This document shows positions 1-7,600 of a stretch of 17,979 bases of DNA, in pieces. Within the stretch, counting starts at the first letter, position 1. Each line of letters starts with the position of its first letter. A program made the translations under genes and the position numbers. The stretch spans positions 1 to 17,979 of the forward strand of contig CAJNDS010001464.1 of NCBI GenBank assembly GCA_905221605.1. Direction: 5' to 3'. A model generated the notes under the pieces. The model had not been told where the DNA came from, did no database searches, and was given only the letters and a program-made list of their open reading frames with translations. Source of the DNA: Symbiodinium natans. Lineage: Eukaryota; Sar; Dinophyceae; Suessiales; Symbiodiniaceae.

Positions 1-2
1 AG

Positions 3-1223
3 CGGGCTCAAGAAGAAATGAGACTTAGGCAGTCAAGGCCGGCAAGTCTTCCCGCGAGCGGAGGGGATAGGAGTGGTGAAGGTACGAGGAGACCGCCTTC
101 GCTGCAAGACCTTTTGGGTCAGGAACCTGCACCTGTTGAGAGACCATCGTCAGGCTTAATGGGACAAATGGAACGAGGTACTATTGGTGGAGTGCAAGCC
201 GACGAAGAACTCATTCCTGATGTTAGTGGTGAAGAGCAATCTGAAGATATGGCGGTGGTGAAGCGTGCGCTGAAAGAGTTGCTTGTGCAGACAAAGGAGC
301 TGGGGAACAGGTTGCATCGGGTGGAGGAAAAAAGCTATACCTCTGCTGCATCTGGGTCAGCTTCAAGGGCACGGAGCTCTGGAGTGGTGGACGCAAACAC
401 GGCATATCCTCTAGGAATGACTCCAGAGAAGCAGCACCTGCCAGGACAAGTTTTCTACACGGATGGTATGGGTGGTTTTTGGACTGTGTTGCCTGATTGG
501 ACATGGCTGCCTATTGAGGGCTACGACCTGCCAAAGGGTTGTGATCTTCAATCCTTGCCTGGGTCCAGGAAGGGGGATGTTCAAGTGGAGGATGAAAAAG
601 AAGTGCCAATGATGCATGTAGCTGAAGGGAAGAAACCCTCCAGATTGCCTCCATTGAATTACCCCACGGGAGGTCCTGCAAGTGGTGGATATGCAAGTGG
701 ACCACCTGGTTTAACACATGTTCCGATTATTTCCGTGCCATCAGGTGTTGATGGTTCTGTCGCACCTGCGGGGAACCAGCCCGGTTTTGTTTCAGCTCGG
801 GAAACTGCGACGCAAGAGAACTCAGCAGGATCGGGTGGATATACAATGGTGGATGATGTTCCGTATCGGTGGAAAATGGCCGCTGGGAAGTTGGAATTAG
901 AAAAGGTTCCGCTCACAGCTGTTACGCCCGGTATAGGACATGGACTACCTCAAGGGCCTGGTGGAAGGGTCAGTTTACCTCCTGGAGCAGTGGTGCCACG
1001 CGGTATGCCAATCACTGGTGATAGTTCTGGAACCGAACGTCCGGAGGCTCTCGGGAAGCATGTGATGAGCCTTCCAACTTTGGCAGACTACACACCAAGC
1101 AATCCGACGGCACTGGGTGATTGGATCGCAATGATCGAACCAATGTTGTCTTCGCTGACAGATACAGGAAGAGTGTGGTGGCAATGCGTCTACTCAAAGG
1201 CATATCAAGCGTATGCCAAATAG
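3..1223 (+). pseudogene. Gag N-terminal part, ended by in-frame TAG
   Basis: This is the N-terminal part of the retrotransposon Gag. The frame is open from base 3, so the first ATG at 18 may be internal and the true start may lie outside the window. Counting from ATG 18, residues about 1-70 are low-complexity and polar, residues about 76-105 form a charged heptad-like helix that could be a coiled coil, and residues about 135-175 are rich in Trp, Gly and Pro. The last residues before the stop run straight into a typical capsid region that continues in the same frame after 1223. TAG 1221-1223 therefore interrupts a single protein; a one-base change from a tryptophan codon is the simplest cause. 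I see no ordinary enzyme domain here. The role would be RNA packaging and particle assembly. Confidence 0.75.
1221..1223 (+). other. In-frame TAG within gag
   Basis: TAG separates two halves of the same Gag frame; the sequence on both sides is Gag-like. A single substitution from TGG (Trp) would account for it. Readthrough of a UAG between gag and pol is known in some retroviruses, but here the stop lies in front of the capsid core, which makes a regulated role unlikely. A sequencing error cannot be excluded. Confidence 0.85.
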
Positions 1224-1631
1224 TTGAGTGTTTCTCCACTGGAAAGGTTGGGCATCAAGGCTGAGCTGGAAGGGCTCAAAGTGGTTCAAACTGTGCATGT
1301 TTTGTTGGAGCAGAGAGCGGTGTCTTTGCTGCTACAGGCGATTCCGGAGAGATTGAAGACCGAGATCGTTTCCACTCGAATGTTGGGGTCAGTGATGATA
1401 TTTTACAAATTGCTGACGGTTTACCAACCAGGTGGAGCAAATGAGCGCAGCACAATGTTGAACTTCTTGGTGCAACCATCTTCAGCAACCTCGATCTCAG
1501 AGGCTATTAAGGGAGTGCGACAATGGGCGCAATGGCGTTCCCGATTAAGGGAGCTGCGAGCATCCGAGCCGGACGCTACCTTGCTTATCAAGGGATTGGA
1601 TGCTTTATCATCCGCGTTGCTGGCAAAAACA
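1224..1631 (+). pseudogene. Gag capsid region between the in-frame stop and the frame change
   Basis: This stretch continues the Gag frame after the TAG. It holds the most recognisable capsid block: a helix-rich segment with a run SPLERLGIKAE just after the stop, then LLEQRAVSLLLQAIPERLK and the block YQPGGANERSTMLNFL at about 1421-1468. These resemble the Retrotran_gag/UBN2-type capsid core of copia elements. No ATG near the start supports independent translation; it opens with a TTG (Leu) codon. The frame stays open to 1700, but the sequence stops resembling Gag at about 1630. There the matching Gag text (FRVASFREKLGVDYSPT) resumes in the +1 frame. Capsid residues are thus split across two frames. 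Confidence 0.75.
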
Positions 1632-4600
1632 CCCTACGGTGCATTTCAGAGTGGCATCCTTTCGGGAGAAATTGGGGGTGGACTACTCGCCGACCTCTGA
1701 AACTGCGACACAACTAGCTGAAATGTTACAGGCAGAGTTTGAACTGCTATTGCATAGTGCTGGTGAACAGGAGGTGAAGCAGGACTCGGACGCCAAGAAA
1801 AGGGCCAGGTTAAACAAGGCCCAAAAGGGAACTGGTGACGAGACAGAGGAGGGTGACAAAGGCAAAGGGAAAGGAAAAAGGTACAGCGGAGATGGTGAAC
1901 GTCCTTTCTGTTGGATATATGGGAAGACCGATGCAGGTTGCCAGTTCGGAGCCCGCTGTAAATTCCGCCATGACAAAGACTCCCTTGAGCGAGGAAGATG
2001 TTTTGAGTGTGGGGCCGTTGGCCATCTGCAGCCGCAATGTCCATATAAGGATGGTGCAAGTTCCAATGTGGACTCAAACCCTGAGAGGAGTAGATCTAAA
2101 GGGAATTCTCCCAAAGGGGGAAAGGGCGGCAAAGGTGCGAAATGGGGAAATGCCAAAAAGGCAGAGGTAGCTGAAGGGGGAGATGAGACGGCTAATGCGG
2201 GATTGGATAAAGGTTCGGCAAGTCCCTCATCACCATCAACACCCAATCAAGTCCTTGCTGAAGCGTTGGAAGTGCTGAAATCTATGAAGCTGTCATCAGC
2301 GCAGTCAGCATCGAGCGGGGATCCCAGTGTTCGAATGTTATGTGGATCTGGATTGTTTCAGCAGGAAGGGAGAGTGGCGTTGGTGGATACAGCTGCTACG
2401 CATCTTGTGCGGACGCTTTTTCCATGGGAATGTTTACCCGACACTACTGTTATGGTGCAAAGCGCGCTTGGTGGTGTGGCAATGAGGATTACAGAGAAAG
2501 GGATGTTGATTAGGGAAGACAATGGGCCCCTGATTATCCCTCTCTGGTTGATTTTGGAGTTTGGGGCGAACCTCACGGTGATCAATGGGATGTGTCACGT
2601 GGGTACAAAATCTTCGCTGGACCAGCTCTTGTGGTTTGAACATGGCTGTTTGGTTATGGATTACAAAACAGCTGAAAAAATGGTTTTGCATGCTGAAGGG
2701 CAGCGTGTATCTTGGTCCCATTCTCAATGGAGGAATGGAAGGGCGGACTGTGGAGTCGGTTCGTCGGATGCCACGTTGTTGCCGAAGCAGGGAGAAGGCC
2801 GAGGAGTATGCGTTCTACATGTGGCCAGGGTTTCTGACACCAATGAGTGTTCGGGAATGGGCATGTTGGACTCGGGAGCATCACATCCTCTCAGATCACT
2901 TCGTCCTGTAGAACAGCTTCCGCAGCAAAAGGTGTTGGTGTCTTTAGCTGTTGGATCTCGGGAGATGTGTATTACCCCAGGTGGGACCCTGGTAACTCCT
3001 GAGATGGTAGATCCACTAGTGCCAATTGGCAAAGCGAGCGCCTTGGTTGGTCTCAGAGTTCAGTGGCGTGGTGGCAAGTGCACAGCCTCACATCCTGTTC
3101 TGGGGGAACTTCGCGTTCGTGATCTGAATGGGTGCCCTTGTTTGGAAAAGGAGGTGGCGCTTCAGATCATTGATGAAATGGATTGGTGCTCACCAAAGCA
3201 AGCTTTGAAGGTGGCACGTATGGTTCAAGGGTGTCCGAATACGGACAACGAGGTGGCTGTAAAAACGTCGTTGCAAAGCGCAGCGCGGACAGCGTCAGCG
3301 AATGAAGAAGAGTTCGTCCAGGCATGCTGGAGATTTCTTCGGTGGTATTATGGGGATATACCAGAAAATATGCTGATGGAGCTGTTGCCACGTGGAGATA
3401 TTGCAGCGTTGCCTTTCAACCGTCATAAAAGGAAACGGCTGGCACGAGCAAAAAGGGTGGTGGTACACCTATTTTCGGGAAAACAAAAATGGCATTTTCC
3501 CAGTCGGGATGTGGAGGTACTGGAGCTGGATTTGACAAAAGGCGGTGACCTACATAATTCGAGCGTCTGGAAGTATCTTCTGCATCTGGCGGCTGAAGGG
3601 AAGGTGGTTGCTGTGGTGGGAGGACCTCCATGCAGGACAGTGTCAAGGTTGAGAGGTGAAGACGGTGGTCCACCTGTATTACGCCGACGCTGTGGGCCTG
3701 AACGGTTGGGGTTAAAAAGTCTTCCTTGGCCACATCAAGAATTAGCTCAAAAGGATGGTGTTTTACTTCTGAAGATGCTTTTCCTATATGACGTGGCGGT
3801 GCATTCAAGGTGTGGAACTGCTGAAGTCATCAATGGAAGTTCTGTCTTCTTTGGCATGGAAAGCCCTGGGGACCCTGAACTCATAGGGAAAGATTTCTCT
3901 CAGAACGGCAAAACGGTCTTGAGTGCTGAGGATCTGGTGGATGGTTCTCAGGAAGGGCTCTCAAGTCCTACCTTCTGGAGTTGGCCAGAGGTGAAAAGCT
4001 TTTGTGAGCGTTATGGAATGTACGCTGCACACTTTGATCAAGGAGCGTTGGGACATGCTCTGGTGAAACCTACGACTTTCCTGGTGTCTGATATGGAACT
4101 ATGGGAATCGTTAGAACAAGTTCGCGTGGTTGTTCCGTGGTCAGCAACATTCGCTTCTACCCTGGAAGAGCGTATGGGACAATCCTCTATATGGGCGCGA
4201 TGGGCGTTTGGATTGGTTAAAAGAATACGTCACAGGTTGGCACAATGGTTGCATGAGAGCGATGCTGAACGGGCAGCTATGGTGTCAAAAAAGGAAGAAC
4301 GAGAAGGAACGTTACGGAGGTTGACAGCTGAGGAGCGTGCCTTCCGTGACCATTGCCTAAGGGGGCATATTCCCTTCAGACGTGATTGTCAAATCTGTGT
4401 GTCTGCTGCTGGAAAAGAGCGTCGCCATTTGAGGCGAAAGCATGGGGATGCTTACACTTTATCATTGGACTTAGCGGGTCCATACAAGTGTTCAAAGGAT
4501 GCTCACCAGCAGAAGCCACGACACGCTGTTATTGGTGTGTATCAATTTCCAATGTTGGATCCCAATGTGGGTCGCCCTCCAGAAAAGGAGGAAGATGCGG

Positions 4601-7600
4601 ATGAGGTGGAAGATCAGGTGGTAGATGATGGTGCTGGTGTTGGAGAATGGTTAGGCGATGCAGTCGCTAACTTCGAGGAGGAAGACTCTGCACCGGTGGA
4701 ACCTGCGCCAGTTCTGGAGGCAGAGGTGTTGAAAATTCAAGCTTCTGAAAAATCCTGGAAGGAACTGAAGGACCACTTGACCCAACCGGTTCGTATGATC
4801 AACTTCGTTATGGTGGAGCCGATTGTGGACAAACAGCAAACAACTGTTTTATCGGCAGTTCAAAGAATGATGGTGCGCTTGCAGAGACATGGGTATCCGG
4901 TGTTGAGAATCCACTCAGATCGAGCGGGGGAGTTTGTCAATGCACGCTTCCGGTCCTTTTGTGAAACTCGTCTGATATATAGGACCACTGGTGATCCTGG
5001 AGTCCCGCAAACAAATGGGCGCGCTGAAGCATGTGTGGGTTTATTCAAACGTGGTGTCAGGTCGCTCTTAAAGGAGGCGCGACTCGGGCCGGCGTACTGG
5101 GCACTGGCTGCTCGCCATTGGTCAATGTTACGGTGGCAGAAAGCTGAAAGGGAGTTGGGGTTAAATCCTAAGGCATTGCTTCCCTTTGGTGCTCAGATTC
5201 AAGTCAAACGTCGTCCGTGGGAGTTGCTGGGTCCGGATGGAACAAAGAAAGGTCGGCAATGGGTCGATCGTACGCAGCCTGCGCTTCTTTTGGGTCCATG
5301 CGATGACCTACCTGGTGGTTATTGGGTGGAAGCTCAAGGGACTGCAAAAGATCCGGATGAACTGGTGTTATTTCCCTGCACTACGATTTTTTCCAATATA
5401 AAGGAACCGCCTGAATTGGAGCTGGAAGGGGTGGTAGAAGAACAGGAGCCTTCTCCTCCAGAGCATCGTCTCAAGGGGAAAAAACCGGCGCTTCGGTTCG
5501 CTGATGAGGAAGGTCCTCCTTTACCTCCGCCTCGCGATCCTCCAGTTCGTCATCGGTTAAATGAAAAAAGCCCGGCCTCTTCACTGCGTGGTCATGTGGG
5601 CTCCTTGCGCTTGCTTCGCAAGCGGGGGGAGAGTCCGCCCTTAGAAATTTTCGAGGATGACATGCAGGGTCTGGGGGAGCTGGAAGAAAATGCAGATGTT
5701 GAGGACAATGTTCCTGGTGATGAGTATTGGCCGACTTGCTGTTCTCCTCATGAAAATGCTTATTTGGTCTGCAAAAGTGAGACTGCTGGGGATGGAACAC
5801 AGTTGGAAAAAGAAGAGCAAAAAGCCAAGTCAATGTATGAAAGGTCTATGTATGATTACGTGGACTGCGAGGAGCTTTTGGAAGGGATTGTATACCCAAA
5901 GAGGGTGAATCGAAGAGGTGGTATCAACAATTGGTGCACAAGTACGCGAGCTCTGGTGTTGGGCCACTATACTCATGGCGGAGTGTGTGGTATCACAAAA
6001 GAGACTCATCGAAGACCATGGCTATGTCGTTATTTGGCATCATTCGTGAGGCACCACAATCCTGAAGCCAAATTTTCTGCTCTTCAGATCTCGTGCAATG
6101 CTCCGGTGTCATTGCATAGGGATAGTCACAATGAAAAACATTGCTGCAATTATGTGTGTGGCTTTGGTGACTATAAAGATGGTCAGCTGTGGGTTGAGGA
6201 CGAAAAGGTTTTAGAGGAAGGAGCTGAAGTGGTGGAGCAATCTTATGGGAAGAAAGTCCTACCTGGAAAATTGGTCGATATCCACTGGAACTTCATGTCG
6301 TTCTTTCCGAGAAAACTGCATGGTCCTATGCCTTGGAAAGGGAACAGGGTATCCTTGACAGGGTACACACCTGTTTTTATGGAGCGTTTGAGCTACAAGG
6401 ATAGGTGCTATCTTCTCCAATGCAAGTTTCCTCTTCCGGAACCACAAGCTGAAGAAGGTGAAAAAAGGAAATGGTTAAAAATGACGTTGAAAGAGACCTC
6501 GCTGGACGACCTTGCAGAGGAAGTCGACTACGCTGTGTTCGAAGCGCATCAATGGGCTCTGGAGGAGCATTTGAGTATTCGACGCCTAATTGCTGAACAG
6601 GAATGTTGCATCTTGGACGAGTTCCATGGATCGGCCAATGGGTCGAGTGAAGAAAAAGGATCAGAGACTAGAGAATGGCTGGTTAAAGCAAAAAGGGCTG
6701 AGGAACAGCTATCGAAGTTTTTGGTCAAAGCAGCTCAAGTTCAGCAAATGGTGCAAGAAAATACCGCGCTTGAGGCAGCGGAGGAGGTTGAGTTCCTGCA
6801 AACAAAAACAATTCCTACACAAGAAGCCATGCAAGAGCTGGAAAAGTGGAGGGAATCATTGTCGGACGAGGTGACGTCTTTGGTGAAAGAGTTGGAGGTG
6901 GTGGAACCAACAACTCAAGAAAAGCTGGACAAATTGGCGGAAGAGCCTAATGCACCGGTGATTGAGTACGTTCCCAGTCTGGTGGTGTTTACCCGGAAGC
7001 AAGGGACAGGGAGGCGACGTGCCCGTATCTGTGCATGTGGAAACTTCATTTCGTCAACGGCAGCTACAGAATATGAAGGGCCGAGGTCCCTCAGTCGTCA
7101 CTCGCTGTACGCTCCAGGTTTAGATTCAACTACATTCAGGTGTCAAGTGAGGCACGCAGCATATATGGTGTGGATCATCGCTGGCTTAGACATTTCCAAA
7201 GCTTTTCTGACGGCGCCGATGAATAGGGCGCAAAGAGAAGGGCGTTTGGTGGTGGTGCAGCCCCCAAGGGCGGCGGTGAAATTGGGTCTTTGCACAAAAG
7301 AGGAGCGGTGGATTGTGAGGAAGGCCTTGTACGGTTTGGCCGAAAGTCCTGCAGCATGGGTGGAGTGGCGAGACCAACGTCTTCAAGGGATGTCTTGGGT
7401 GTCAAAGGATGGACAAGCAATGAGCTTTCAGAGGTCCAATGCAGACCCAAGTCTGTTCCTTATTATGGCGCAAGAGAAGCTGGAAGGTGCAAGCAAGTTG
7501 GTAGGGACAATGGGTCTTTACGTGGATGATTTTTTGATGGCTGGGACTATGACAGTGCTCCGGGAGGCCTTGGAACAGATTAGGAAGGAGTGGAAAACTT

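Noticed and set aside
1621-1634. Programmed +1 frameshift as in Ty1 to explain the gag frame change
   Set aside because: The site lies inside the capsid core rather than at a gag/pol border, no Ty1-type CTTAGGC heptamer is present, and an A-run indel explains it more simply. Kept only as a minor alternative.
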